Positions 1 through 8,493 of a stretch of 64,000 nt of DNA are shown piece after piece. Source of the stretch: Burkholderiales bacterium. GTDB lineage: Bacteria; Pseudomonadota; Gammaproteobacteria; Burkholderiales; Burkholderiaceae_C. Where the stretch lies: contig JAKFVA010000012.1 in NCBI GenBank assembly GCA_021732385.1, forward strand, positions 31,463 to 95,462, written 5' to 3'. A program made the translations under genes and the position numbers. Each line of letters opens with the position of its first letter. Positions within the stretch are counted from its first letter, which is position 1. Under the pieces are notes generated by a model. That model was not told the origin of the DNA and searched no databases. It saw only the letters and a list, made by a program, of their open reading frames with translations.

Positions 1-426
1 AAGCAAAGCAACCGCCCGGACACCCCACAGACAGCGAAATTGTCCAGCACTTGGCCATGCAGCGTAGTCAAACAGCCACCGACAGAAAACGACTGCGCCA
101 ACAAATTCGTGCCTCCCTCAAACCCTGAGACAGCCGCCTTGCACCGTCCATGGGATACGGGTTCCGCTCCTGCGTCGCAACCGTCAAACCTTCTTGATCG
201 AGCAAGTCTGTTGGCCTCGCCAGTGACCTACGAGCATGCTGAGGAGATCGTGGATTCCTGCCTAACTCTATTGCCAATTGCCCAAGCTGTTGCACAAAAT
301 CCAGAGTGCGCACACTGGGGTATAGAGGATTTCTTGCTTTATATCTGCAGCGTTGCAGTAAAGGTATACGACGCCAAAGGCGCGTCAGCGCCCGACCTCT
401 ATCAAGCCACGGGGGTACTGCAATGA
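1..426 (+). CDS. hypothetical protein, 5' end outside window
   Basis: The frame is open from the first base, so this is the 3' part of a longer gene; a TTG at 40 is only an internal possibility. About 141 residues are visible. The first half is rich in Pro, Ser, Asn and Thr and looks low-complexity. The last 80 residues (from about SPVTYEHAEEIVD) look like a compact helical domain. I do not recognise the family. The stop overlaps the next ORF as ATGA (423-426), which suggests translational coupling. Reality as a gene is moderately likely because of that overlap and the length of the open frame. Confidence 0.4.
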   Translation, partial: KQSNRPDTPQTAKLSSTWPCSVVKQPPTENDCANKFVPPSNPETAALHRPWDTGSAPASQPSNLLDRASLLASPVTYEHAEEIVDSCLTLLPIAQAVAQNPECAHWGIEDFLLYICSVAVKVYDAKGASAPDLYQATGVLQ

Positions 427-752
427 CACTGGCACAACGCATCTACGCTCAATGGATAGCATGCCAAAGCATTGCCAGTCAGCCAAGCCGCTATGTGAGT
501 GACGCGAAGCGGCCAAGCCGTTTGGAGGGGTACCCGACAAACCAAACCCGTTCGCAGGAGCAAGGCACGCAGCGAACTGCGACGGGTGCCGCCTATCAGG
601 GGCTGGCTGTGCGCGGCACGGGCCTACCCCTGCCAAACCCCTTGCCTCGCGCCCTGAGGGCCTTAAAACCAACGCAATCAGGCTTGTCATTGCCTGAGCT
701 ACTGGCCGTGCTAACCCTTTTGATGCTCACGCACCTTTACTTTGGTCTATAA
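423..752 (+). CDS. hypothetical protein ending in a prepilin-like segment
   Basis: A 109-residue ORF starting at the ATG that overlaps the upstream stop. Residues 1-80 are basic, polar and unrecognised. Residues 85-109 read like a type IV prepilin N-terminus: Gly87, then LSLPELL with Glu at +5 after the predicted cleavage, then a hydrophobic stretch that runs straight into the stop. In real prepilins this motif lies at the N-terminus and is followed by a globular domain. Here it is at the C-terminus, so this may be a decayed pseudopilin, a fused remnant or chance. No function is assigned. Confidence 0.35.
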   Translation: MTLAQRIYAQWIACQSIASQPSRYVSDAKRPSRLEGYPTNQTRSQEQGTQRTATGAAYQGLAVRGTGLPLPNPLPRALRALKPTQSGLSLPELLAVLTLLMLTHLYFGL

Positions 753-769
753 ACGAAAGAATTTCCATC

Positions 770-865
770 ATGAAAATTACCTCGCAATACACATCGTATG
801 CAGTAAAAGATTTGGCCGTTAAAGACTACAAAGGCCTTCAAAGCAAGGACGGGCTGAGTTGCTGA
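770..865 (+). CDS. short ORF, possibly truncated gene remnant
   Basis: ATG at 770 preceded by a purine-rich GAAAGA about 9 bases upstream. It encodes 31 residues beginning MKITSQYTSYAVKDLAVKDY and stops at 863-865. The 3' end overlaps the 3' end of the ankyrin gene on the other strand by 28 bases. Codon use in the first 25 codons is AT-richer than in the neighbours. It could be a real small protein, or the beginning of a gene cut by a rearrangement that brought in the ankyrin gene. I do not recognise it. Confidence 0.25.
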   Translation: MKITSQYTSYAVKDLAVKDYKGLQSKDGLSC

Positions 866-1524
866 GGTCTGGGCTGGCGCTTCAAGACGATTGACAGCAA
901 CTGGATGGCATCAGGCCGCGATCCAAGCTCGGCGAAGTCAAGGGCATCGAGTTTGAGCTGGTTCTTGAGCGTCGCATCAGCACCGCGCTCAAGCAGCAGC
1001 TTCACCGATTCAATATTGCCGTAGCGAGCCGCCATCATTAGTGGCGTGGTGCCATTGGGCGATTCAGCATCGATGTAAGCATGATGCTCGAGCAGCAAGG
1101 CAATGGCGTCCACGTGACCACCACTGGCGGCATAGTGAAGCGGCGCCCAGCCAGTTTTGTTGACATCGGCGTTACGAGCAATAAGACGCTTCGCAATATC
1201 AAAATGCCCGCGCAAGCTGACCATCATCAGTGCGCTTTCATCGTCGGCATTGCGCGCCTCAACATCGACTTTAGGCCAGCTAAGCAACACATCAAGCGAT
1301 TTGAGCGACGACTCAGAAGCCGCCAAAACTATGCCCGGCACCCCATTTTGATTGCGTGTATTGGGATCAAAACCACGTTGCAAAAGACTGGTAACCCCCC
1401 TGGCATCATCTAACGCAATGGCTTTGAAAAAGTCATCGAAAGCACCCGCAAAAAGTTTAGCTTGAGTCGATATTAATACAATAAAAACAAATATATGCAG
1501 AAATTTATTAAAGTAATTTATCAA
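838..1524 (-). CDS. secreted ankyrin-repeat protein
   Basis: 228 residues. An N-terminal hydrophobic signal (about 5-26, ending near LFAGAFDD) indicates export. Residues 30-215 form about five ankyrin repeats, with recognisable helical-turn motifs such as GWAPLHYAASGGHVDAIALL and GTTPLMMAARYGNIESVKLL. The start is TTG at 1524, overlapping the tatD stop; no ATG occurs until far inside the repeats, and GGAG lies upstream. The N-terminal part is clearly AT-richer than the surrounding genes. Ankyrin repeats bind proteins, so a periplasmic interaction role is plausible, but the partner is unknown. Ankyrin genes downstream of tatD also occur in related Burkholderiales, as far as I recall. Confidence 0.85.
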   Translation of the reverse strand: MINYFNKFLHIFVFIVLISTQAKLFAGAFDDFFKAIALDDARGVTSLLQRGFDPNTRNQNGVPGIVLAASESSLKSLDVLLSWPKVDVEARNADDESALMMVSLRGHFDIAKRLIARNADVNKTGWAPLHYAASGGHVDAIALLLEHHAYIDAESPNGTTPLMMAARYGNIESVKLLLERGADATLKNQLKLDALDFAELGSRPDAIQLLSIVLKRQPRPQQLSPSLL

Positions 1525-2315
1525 GATAAAACTCCAGGAAAAAGGAGCTCAAAATTACGACTGGTCACCGCGGCTATAGATTCCACCGACTGGTTTTTAA
1601 TCTCGGCCACCTGCCGGGCAACCCAGGGTACATAAGCGGGCGTATTGGTTTTTCCGCGATGCGGTGCGGGTGCCAGGTAGGGGCTGTCGGTTTCAATCAG
1701 CAAGCGGTCAAGTGGAACAAAAGCGGCCACATCGCGTAAATCCTGGGCATTCTTGAAAGTCAGAATACCCGAGAAGGAAATGTAAAAACCCCGGTCCAGC
1801 GCGCCACGTGCCACGTCGGCGGTCTCTGTAAAGCAGTGGAATACCCCGCCAGCCGCGCTGCTGCCGCCATCCTCGCCCTCCTCGTCCAGAATCACCAGGG
1901 TGTCTTGCGAGGCGCTGCGGGTGTGAATCACCAGCGGTTTGCGGCTTTGCTGCGCGGCGCGGATGTGAATGCGAAAGCGCTCGCGCTGCCATTGCATGTC
2001 GGCCAGGCTGCGCTCGCCCAGGCGGTAATAGTCAAGGCCGGTTTCACCAATGCCAACCACACGGGGCAAGGCGGCGCGCTCCAGCAGGTCTTGCAAGCTG
2101 GGCTCCTGCACGTCGGCATTGTCCGGGTGCACACCCACGGTGGCCCAGAAATTGTCGTAGTCAAGCGCGAGCTGGTGCACCGCATCAAATTCTTCCAGGG
2201 TGGTGCAAATGCACAGCGCACGTTCAACCTGCGCCTCGGCCATGGCCTGGCGGATAGCGGGCAATTGGCTGGCCAACTCGGGAAAGTTGAGGTGGCAATG
2301 GGAGTCGGTAAACAT
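1521..2315 (-). CDS. tatD: TatD family metal-dependent DNase
   Basis: 264 residues, full length for the family. Metal-binding residues are visible in order: DSHCHL (His6, His8), GETGLDYYR (Glu91), IHTRSA (His131), FHCFTE (His160) and ETDSPYL (Asp210). TatD proteins are cytoplasmic amidohydrolase-fold nucleases with 3'-5' exonuclease activity, implicated in DNA repair and quality control. It lies downstream of pilZ and holB on the same strand, the order also known in Pseudomonas aeruginosa. YcfH/TatD paralogues are not separable from sequence alone, so the symbol is approximate. Its stop overlaps the TTG start of the ankyrin gene. Confidence 0.93.
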   Translation of the reverse strand: MFTDSHCHLNFPELASQLPAIRQAMAEAQVERALCICTTLEEFDAVHQLALDYDNFWATVGVHPDNADVQEPSLQDLLERAALPRVVGIGETGLDYYRLGERSLADMQWQRERFRIHIRAAQQSRKPLVIHTRSASQDTLVILDEEGEDGGSSAAGGVFHCFTETADVARGALDRGFYISFSGILTFKNAQDLRDVAAFVPLDRLLIETDSPYLAPAPHRGKTNTPAYVPWVARQVAEIKNQSVESIAAVTSRNFELLFPGVLS

Positions 2316-2356
2316 AGGTGCGCAGTACAGCAGACCGGGCCAGCACGGCCCTGGCC

Positions 2357-2728
2357 TCAGATGGTTTGGGTTGGCCGACCCGAGCCCAAATGGGCGCCCA
2401 GGATCTCTTCAATTTTGAGCTTCAACAGGCGCGATTTTTCCTCGGCCGGAAAGCGGATGCCCACGCCCTGCGTGCGGTTGCCCGCAGCACGCCCTGGCGT
2501 AACCCACGCCACCTTGCCCTGCACCGGGTAGCGCTGGGTGTCCTCGGGCAGACTCAGCAGCACAAAAACATCGTCTCCCAGTTTGTAGTCTTTGCTGGTG
2601 GGAATAAAAATGCCGCCCTCAGCAAACAAGGGGATGTAGGCGGCGTACAAGGCGGCCTTTTCCTTGATGGCCAGCTGGATGATGCTGGGGCGCGGGGCGG
2701 CGGCGGTGCTGCTGGGTGGCGTGCTCAT
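2357..2728 (-). CDS. pilZ: PilZ-domain type IV pilus protein
   Basis: 123 residues, one PilZ domain. It has the EGGIFIPTSK segment and a C-terminal GVGIRFP strand, but no obvious RxxxR c-di-GMP motif. This resembles PilZ itself, which acts in type IV pilus biogenesis without binding c-di-GMP, rather than the signalling PilZ receptors. Position supports the call: holB lies 9 bases upstream and tatD downstream, as in P. aeruginosa. It acts at the cytoplasmic side of the pilus machine, in known cases through the PilB ATPase and FimX-type proteins. No other pilus genes are in the window apart from the doubtful prepilin-like ORF at the left edge. Confidence 0.88.
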   Translation of the reverse strand: MSTPPSSTAAAPRPSIIQLAIKEKAALYAAYIPLFAEGGIFIPTSKDYKLGDDVFVLLSLPEDTQRYPVQGKVAWVTPGRAAGNRTQGVGIRFPAEEKSRLLKLKIEEILGAHLGSGRPTQTI

Positions 2729-2737
2729 GGTTTGGGC

Positions 2738-3829
2738 CTAGGCTGGGTCGTTGCGCAGGTAACAGTCTAAGGCGTGATGGGCCTGCTGGGCCAGCGATTC
2801 AAGCATCAAGCTGACATTAAGTGGGTGTTCCGCAATGCGGGCGCTATGCGTCAAGGCTTTTGACCAGGCCAGCAAAGCGGGCAAGCCACTTGTTTGGCTG
2901 GCTGTCTGCGGATCGGGTTGTGCGGGATTGACGCCCGCCGTGCGGTGCTTGGCACCTTGCCGGGTGGGCAAGTCGGCCACTTCAAAAAAACGCGGGCTTG
3001 TGCCCACGTGCCGCGCCAGCATGTCGTGGCAAAGCTTTTGCAGCCGGTCGACTGCCTGGCCGGGACTCAAACCAGCCAAAGCGCCTGGCTGGCCATGCCG
3101 CAGGGCTTGCGGCAATTGGCGCAGTTGCTGCACATCCAGGCCCGCTTGACTGGCCGCCAAGGCATTGTCCGGGCGGCCCCCGGCTGCGCGCAACTGCACC
3201 TTTGCAGCGGCTGCGTCCAGGCCTTGGGCATGCAACCAAGCTAGCGCCTGGGCCTCGTCCGGCCATGCCAGCGTGTGGCTGATACAGCGGCTGCGGATGG
3301 TGGGCAGCAGCAGGTGCGCCGCCTCGCTGGCTAGGACAAAGCGGACCCCACTGGGGGGTTCTTCCAGGGTTTTGAGCAAGGCATTGGCGGTGGCGCTGTT
3401 CATGCGTTCGGCCGGGTAAATGAGTACCGCTTTGCCACGGCCACGAGCGCTGGTCCGTTGGGTGAATTCAATGGCATCGCGCAAGTCGTCAATACGAATT
3501 TCGCGACTGAGTTTGGGGGCTTTCTCAGCACCATCGGCGTCGCTGGCCTTGGCATTGGGGATGGGCCAGCCCAGCGCCTGCAAACTGGCTTGTGGCATCA
3601 GCACGCACAGGTCGGCATGGGTGTGTACATCAATGGCGTGACAGCTTTCACAGCTACCGCAGGCACCCGCTTGCGTGGGCCGCTCACACAACCCGGCCCG
3701 CACCAGCGCCAGCCCAAGCGCCCATTGACCGAGTCCAGAGGGGCCTTGCAGCAGCAGTGCAGGACTGTTTTGCGCCAGCAGTGCCACCAGTTGCGGCTGC
3801 AGCCAAGGTGCCAGTGGGGAACTGCTCAT
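2738..3829 (-). CDS. holB: DNA polymerase III subunit delta'
   Basis: 363 residues with an AAA+ clamp-loader fold. The P-loop region reads GPSGLGQWA, with Gln35 in place of the usual lysine, which fits delta' being a non-hydrolysing subunit. A four-cysteine zinc module follows (Cys48, 57, 60, 63). [18 protein letters not shown], near residues 150-167, is the Walker B/sensor region typical of clamp loaders. It works with delta and tau/gamma to load the beta clamp. The start ATG overlaps the tmk stop (ATGA, 3826-3829), so the two genes are translationally coupled. Confidence 0.96.
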   Translation of the reverse strand: MSSSPLAPWLQPQLVALLAQNSPALLLQGPSGLGQWALGLALVRAGLCERPTQAGACGSCESCHAIDVHTHADLCVLMPQASLQALGWPIPNAKASDADGAEKAPKLSREIRIDDLRDAIEFTQRTSARGRGKAVLIYPAERMNSATANALLKTLEEPPSGVRFVLASEAAHLLLPTIRSRCISHTLAWPDEAQALAWLHAQGLDAAAAKVQLRAAGGRPDNALAASQAGLDVQQLRQLPQALRHGQPGALAGLSPGQAVDRLQKLCHDMLARHVGTSPRFFEVADLPTRQGAKHRTAGVNPAQPDPQTASQTSGLPALLAWSKALTHSARIAEHPLNVSLMLESLAQQAHHALDCYLRNDPA

Positions 3830-4509
3830 GGCCGTTTAGTGTTGGACACCATGATGGACAACCAGCCCCGGCGCACCAGCGCCTGGGTGATTTGCTGCCA
3901 CACCGCATGCCGCTCCAGGGTAGCGTCGATGCTGGCAAACCGGCCAGGTGCTGCAGCTAGGCGCTGGGCATAGCCATTAGCCACCCGGCGGAAAAATTCC
4001 ACCGGTTGAGCTTCAAAGCGGTCGGGCAGACGGGCACCCGCCAGACGCTGGGCGGCGAGCTCGGGCGGCAGGTCAAACCAGAGTGTGAGGTCGGGCTGAC
4101 GCAAAAAAGAGGTACCCCCTGCGCCCTGCCCTGGGGTGTTTTGCACCCACTGCTCCAATTGGCCCAGCACCTGCCAGTCAAATCCGCGACCGCTGCCCTG
4201 GTAGGCAAAGGTGGCGTCAGTAAAACGGTCGCACAGCACCATGTCACCGCGCGCCAAGGCCGGCTCAATCACCTGCAGCAGGTGATCGCGCCGGGCAGCA
4301 AACAGCAGCAGCACTTCGGTCAAATCGTCCATGGCATCGGCCAGCACCATGGCGCGCAGTTTCTCAGCCAAGGGGGTGCCACCGGGCTCGCGGGTTTGCG
4401 TTACTGCCCTGCCCTGAGCACGAAACGCCTGCGCCAAACCTTCGATATGAGTGGATTTGCCGGCACCGTCTATGCCTTCAAAGCTGATGAAAATACCTGC
4501 GGGTGCCAT
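3826..4509 (-). CDS. tmk: thymidylate kinase
   Basis: 227 residues. It phosphorylates dTMP to dTDP with ATP. The P-loop is [11 protein letters not shown] (Lys18), the dTMP-binding DRF motif is at 94-96, and the lid segment [10 protein letters not shown] follows. Slightly longer than the E. coli enzyme (213). It is coupled to holB by a 4-base overlap and lies 29 bases downstream of mltG, so mltG-tmk-holB-pilZ-tatD probably form one transcript. Confidence 0.97.
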   Translation of the reverse strand: MAPAGIFISFEGIDGAGKSTHIEGLAQAFRAQGRAVTQTREPGGTPLAEKLRAMVLADAMDDLTEVLLLFAARRDHLLQVIEPALARGDMVLCDRFTDATFAYQGSGRGFDWQVLGQLEQWVQNTPGQGAGGTSFLRQPDLTLWFDLPPELAAQRLAGARLPDRFEAQPVEFFRRVANGYAQRLAAAPGRFASIDATLERHAVWQQITQALVRRGWLSIMVSNTKRP

Positions 4510-4538
4510 GTACGGGGTAAGGGTCGAAATAGAGCGGT

Positions 4539-5564
4539 TCAGCGGCCGCGCTGGTAGCGGTTGACCGCGCGGTTGTGCTCGTCCAGCGTAGCACTGAACT
4601 GGCTGCTGCCGTCGCCACGCGCCACAAAATACAGCGCGTCGGTGGCTGCTGGTTGAACAGCCGCGCGCAGAGCCCGCAAGCCGGGCATTGCAATCGGCGT
4701 GGGTGGCAGGCCGGTTCGGGTGTAGGTGTTCCAGGGGGTGTCGGCCAGCAAATCGCGTTTACGTAAATTGCCATCAAAAGCTGCGCCCAGGCCGTAAATT
4801 ACCGTGGGGTCGGTTTGTAACAGCATGCCTTTGCGCAGGCGGTTGGCAAATACACCGGCTATCTGCGGCTGATCAGCCGGTTTGCCGGTTTCTTTTTCCA
4901 CAATGCTGGCCAGAATCAGCGCCTGCTCAGGCGTTTGCAGTGGCACGTTGGGCGCGCGTTGCAGCCACACGGCTGCGAGTTTTTTGTCCATCGCCGCCAT
5001 AGCGCGGCGCAGCACGGCCAAGTCGCTCGCGCCTTTGGCAAAAGCATAGGTGTCGGGGAAAAACCGGCCCTCGGGATGCAGGCCAGGTTTGCCCAGCGCC
5101 TGCATGATGGCGGCGTCATCCAACGCCTGGGTGTCGGGCTTGAGGTGCTCGGTTTTGGCCAACACCTGACGCACTTGGCGAAAGTTCCAACCTTCCACCA
5201 GTGTCAGCGCTAGCAGGGTTTCCTCACCGCGGACCAGCTTGCTCAGCAAGCGTTTCGGGCTGGTGCCGGGCTCGATCTCATAGTTGCCAGCCCGGATCAG
5301 ACGGCTTTGGCCTGACAGGCGAAACCACCAGTACAAGGCATCGGCATTGGTTTGCGCGCCGGCCTCCACCACGGCCTGGGCCACGCCTTTGGGTGAGGTG
5401 CCGGATTCAATCGACAGGTCCAGCCGGGGCGCCTCAAAATCCAATGGCTGGTGCAGCCACCAAGCGGCCCCGGCCAGCGCCACAGCGGTAGCCAACGCCA
5501 CAGCCAGCAACAGCAGTATCAAACGCCGCACAACCCTTGCACTTTCAGAAAAATCATGGGGCAT
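4539..5564 (-). CDS. mltG: endolytic murein transglycosylase MltG
   Basis: 341 residues, one N-terminal membrane anchor (about 13-36) and a YceG/LytG periplasmic domain. Residues 219-228 contain [10 protein letters not shown]; by family knowledge the first Glu there (Glu223) is catalytic. [13 protein letters not shown] and [13 protein letters not shown] are also family hallmarks. The enzyme cleaves nascent glycan strands and limits their length. The start ATG lies only 13 bases from the ygfZ ATG on the other strand, so promoters must sit inside the opposing coding sequence. Confidence 0.95.
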   Translation of the reverse strand: MPHDFSESARVVRRLILLLLAVALATAVALAGAAWWLHQPLDFEAPRLDLSIESGTSPKGVAQAVVEAGAQTNADALYWWFRLSGQSRLIRAGNYEIEPGTSPKRLLSKLVRGEETLLALTLVEGWNFRQVRQVLAKTEHLKPDTQALDDAAIMQALGKPGLHPEGRFFPDTYAFAKGASDLAVLRRAMAAMDKKLAAVWLQRAPNVPLQTPEQALILASIVEKETGKPADQPQIAGVFANRLRKGMLLQTDPTVIYGLGAAFDGNLRKRDLLADTPWNTYTRTGLPPTPIAMPGLRALRAAVQPAATDALYFVARGDGSSQFSATLDEHNRAVNRYQRGR

Positions 5565-5577
5565 GATAATTCAGCGC

Positions 5578-6546
5578 ATGAACCCCTTGCCTGCCGAAAT
5601 TACCCCGCCACTCGATGGCGTTGCCAGCTTGTCCACTTGGGGCTTCATACACGCCAGCGGCGAAGACGCCGCCAGTTTTTTGCACGCCCAACTGACGCAG
5701 GAATTTGCGCTGCTCGACGGCTCACAGGCCCGGCTAGCGGCGCTGTGCTCGGCCAAAGGGCGCATGCTGGCCAGTTTTATTGGCTTCAAAAGCGGCCCCA
5801 ATGAACTGCTGCTGCTGTGCAGCCAGGACATTCTGGCGGCGACTTTGAAGCGCCTGTCGCTGTTTGTATTGCGCGCCAAGGTCAAGCTGCGCGATGCAAG
5901 CGCCGAATTTAACGTCTACGGTTTGGCCGGAACCGCTATTGATAGAGTAGCTAAAGGTGTATATCCCGCCTGGACAAAGCTCAATTTTTGTTCTCAATCA
6001 GTGATTTTTCTTTACCCGGCCCTCGGCCAGCCGCGCGCCCTGTGCATCAGCCCTGCCGGGCCCGTGCCGCAAGCCCTGGCAACAGGCCCTGCCATCAGCG
6101 AGGCGCTGTGGCAGTGGAGCGAGGTGCGCAGCGGTGTAGCCACACTGACACAGCCCGTCGTGGATGCTTTTGTGCCGCAAATGCTCAATTACGAATCGGT
6201 TGGCGGGGTGAACTTTAAAAAAGGCTGCTACCCCGGCCAGGAGGTAGTCGCGCGCAGCCAATTTCGCGGCAGCTTGAAGCGCCGGGCGGCGCTGGTGCAC
6301 AGTGATGTGGCTTTGATGGCGGGGCAGGCGGTTTTTGCCAATCTGGTTGACGGAACACCGCTGGAAGACAGCCAGCCTTGTGGCTTGGTGGTGCAGGCCG
6401 CGCCTGCGCCAACTGGGGGATTTGACGCCATCGTGTCGCTGCAGACAGCGGCCATGACGGAAGGAAGTAGCCTGAGTGTGCCTGCTGCCGGGGCTGGCGT
6501 ATTGCAGCTACTGGCGCTGCCCTATGCCCTGCTGGAAGATATTTAA
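5578..6546 (+). CDS. ygfZ: folate-binding protein YgfZ (Fe-S cluster maintenance)
   Basis: 322 residues from the ATG at 5578; an in-frame ATG at 5563 would add five residues but overlaps the mltG start codon. It is a GcvT-like tetrahydrofolate-binding fold. The signature KGCYPGQE (215-222, with the conserved Cys) is present, followed by VARSQFRG. YgfZ helps repair or assemble certain Fe-S enzymes such as MiaB. Odd feature: residues about 120-144 are encoded by an AT-rich stretch that looks like an in-frame dispersed repeat. It is read divergently from mltG. Confidence 0.94.
   Translation: MNPLPAEITPPLDGVASLSTWGFIHASGEDAASFLHAQLTQEFALLDGSQARLAALCSAKGRMLASFIGFKSGPNELLLLCSQDILAATLKRLSLFVLRAKVKLRDASAEFNVYGLAGTAIDRVAKGVYPAWTKLNFCSQSVIFLYPALGQPRALCISPAGPVPQALATGPAISEALWQWSEVRSGVATLTQPVVDAFVPQMLNYESVGGVNFKKGCYPGQEVVARSQFRGSLKRRAALVHSDVALMAGQAVFANLVDGTPLEDSQPCGLVVQAAPAPTGGFDAIVSLQTAAMTEGSSLSVPAAGAGVLQLLALPYALLEDI
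5935..6010 (+). repeat. AT-rich repeat-like stretch inside ygfZ
   Basis: Within ygfZ the base composition drops sharply over about 75 bases, starting near CGCTATTGATAGAGTAGC and ending in a TTTTTGTTCTCAATCAGTG stretch. The motif style (TTGATAG, then AGCT, then CCTGGACAAAG, then a T-run) resembles the repeat-like stretch in purL at 51031-51087. It stays in frame and encodes residues about 120-144. It is probably a dispersed repeat tolerated in a surface loop, but this rests on pattern and memory of Comamonadaceae repeats. Confidence 0.45.
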
Positions 6547-6753
6547 CTTTAGCTCAAAGACAATTTGCGCAGCATTAGATTGGCGCAGTTTTGCCCCTCT
6601 CGAATGGCATAGTTTGTACCCCGATCTGGGTAAATTTGCGCCATGGTTAAGACAGGTAAATTCTCAAAGGGCATTTTAAAATTTTTGATTGCTTGATCGA
6701 AGCACGCAATAGGATGCGCCTTGGTCACACGCTCGCATCAATTTTTAATAAAT

Positions 6754-8463
6754 TCATTGGGCAATGCAGGACTGGTGGCGCTTGAGCACCGTGGCTGGAG
6801 GCAGGGAATTGCCTCCCAATACAGCGCGTGACCAACTGAAGTGATTCAACGTGTTGGGGATATCCATGACAAACTCAGTTTGACACGCGCTGGCCTTGAA
6901 GTCGGTCATCAGCGCGTAAGTGCGGGACAGTCCTCGCATTGGCCCAGTGCCATGCAGGAGGTGGTTGCGATCTTGAAGCACGGTCTCGACAAAACCGGTG
7001 CCAGGGGTATAGACAACAGTTGCCCACCGGGTCTGCCCATAGGCCAGCCAAGTCAGGTAGTTGGCCTCGTAAGTCCATAAAGACCAGGGCAGCAAGCCAT
7101 TGATTTTGATATCAATCAAACCAGCAGGGGGTGGTGCTTGTGCTTGCAGCGCTTTCACGATGGCGGCTTCCTGCGCAAAACGTAGTTGCTTGGCACCATG
7201 GCCATGCCATTGCCAGGCCAGATGTGTAAGCACGGCCACCGCCACCCCACCAACCCACAGGCCGCTGGCGGAGGCAGTTGATCCAATCCGCGCAATAGCC
7301 AGTTTGATTAACCAAGCGCTGGTCAGACTGGCTGGAACACTAAGCAAAAAGGTGTGGCGGGCAGACCAGCCATCAACCGCTGTATAAAACCAAGCGGTCG
7401 TTTGACTGCCTAGATGGGTGGCTGTACCCAAAAATTTGGGAGCTACGTTAATTACAAAAAGAGGCGCACCTTTGCCCACCGCTATATAAGCAAACAATGC
7501 ACCCATGCACAACAGAGCAAGAATGCCAAACGCCTTTGGAGACGTTTGCATCGTGCTGCTAAGCGCGACGGGATGCGACTGCGCTACGTCGCCTTGGTTT
7601 TTGGTCGCCAGGCCACGGGTCTTCAGCCAGTTGGCTGCAAGCCAGACCAGGCAAGCCGGGCCAATCACCAGGGGTATCCAGGTCATAAACATCAGGCCAG
7701 CGCGTAGCCAGGCAATTGCACCAGCGGCAGAAATTGGCCAGATCAAATTGTTGTAACCCGCATAGTTGCCTGTCGTTGTGAAAACGAACCGCAGCATCAG
7801 GTAAACCAGCACAGCGGTTGCGCAAACCAAGGCGCTGCGCCGGTAATTCCAACGAACTGTGGGTTTGCGTGCAAGCCAGCGCGCGGCTTCAAGCGCGCAC
7901 ACCATCACAAAATTTGAGTTGACCTGAAACGATGTCAGCATCAGCAAATACCCAAGGCATTGTTTTGGGCGATGCCAACGGCTTTCAGTGGCAGGCGCAT
8001 GCAGCAGGCGATGCCCCAAAAACCCCCACCAAATAAACACAATGTAGACAAATGTGCTGCCATACAAGAGATACCAGCAGGGAAAACTAAGCGCCAGCAT
8101 GCTCACGGCCCAGCCTTCGGGTTGGGTCATGCCTAGCAAGTCAATTGCCAGGCGGCGTGCTTCCCATGCAATGCCCAGCACGCTTAGAGTCAAAAGCAAT
8201 TTGGCTGCGATCCAGGACTCAAACGCCAGGTGGTTTGTCAACCAGGACAAGCTCCGGAAAATGGCGTACATCAGGTCCCAGTTACCCGGCACCAGCCAGT
8301 CATAAATACCAGCCAAGTCGCCAATAGCTATGCCATAACTGCCAATGATGCCGTCCCATATGTCACGGCTCACTAGCCACAAGGGGCCGATAGAGAGCAA
8401 TGCGGTGGCAATGAATCCAGCCACCCAGACCCAATGGGGCGGTGTATGTCGAGAATCCGTCAT
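6754..8463 (-). CDS. polytopic membrane protein of unknown function
   Basis: 569 residues with roughly ten to eleven hydrophobic segments between residues 10 and 430, then a soluble C-terminal part of about 130 residues that is probably periplasmic. I do not recognise a signature motif. The overall build (many membrane segments plus a C-terminal soluble region) resembles GT-C type lipid-linked sugar transferases and GtrC-like serotype converters. It lies 30 bases downstream of the O-antigen ligase-like gene on the same strand, so a shared transcript and a surface-glycan role are likely. Function is inferred from context only. Confidence 0.7.
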   Translation of the reverse strand: MTDSRHTPPHWVWVAGFIATALLSIGPLWLVSRDIWDGIIGSYGIAIGDLAGIYDWLVPGNWDLMYAIFRSLSWLTNHLAFESWIAAKLLLTLSVLGIAWEARRLAIDLLGMTQPEGWAVSMLALSFPCWYLLYGSTFVYIVFIWWGFLGHRLLHAPATESRWHRPKQCLGYLLMLTSFQVNSNFVMVCALEAARWLARKPTVRWNYRRSALVCATAVLVYLMLRFVFTTTGNYAGYNNLIWPISAAGAIAWLRAGLMFMTWIPLVIGPACLVWLAANWLKTRGLATKNQGDVAQSHPVALSSTMQTSPKAFGILALLCMGALFAYIAVGKGAPLFVINVAPKFLGTATHLGSQTTAWFYTAVDGWSARHTFLLSVPASLTSAWLIKLAIARIGSTASASGLWVGGVAVAVLTHLAWQWHGHGAKQLRFAQEAAIVKALQAQAPPPAGLIDIKINGLLPWSLWTYEANYLTWLAYGQTRWATVVYTPGTGFVETVLQDRNHLLHGTGPMRGLSRTYALMTDFKASACQTEFVMDIPNTLNHFSWSRAVLGGNSLPPATVLKRHQSCIAQ

Positions 8464-8493
8464 AGGGCCACCCGGGTTTGCCGCACAGCTTGA

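Noticed and set aside
1836..2531. 231-codon + strand frame opposite tatD and pilZ
   Set aside because: Antisense shadow spanning two well-supported genes; no motif.
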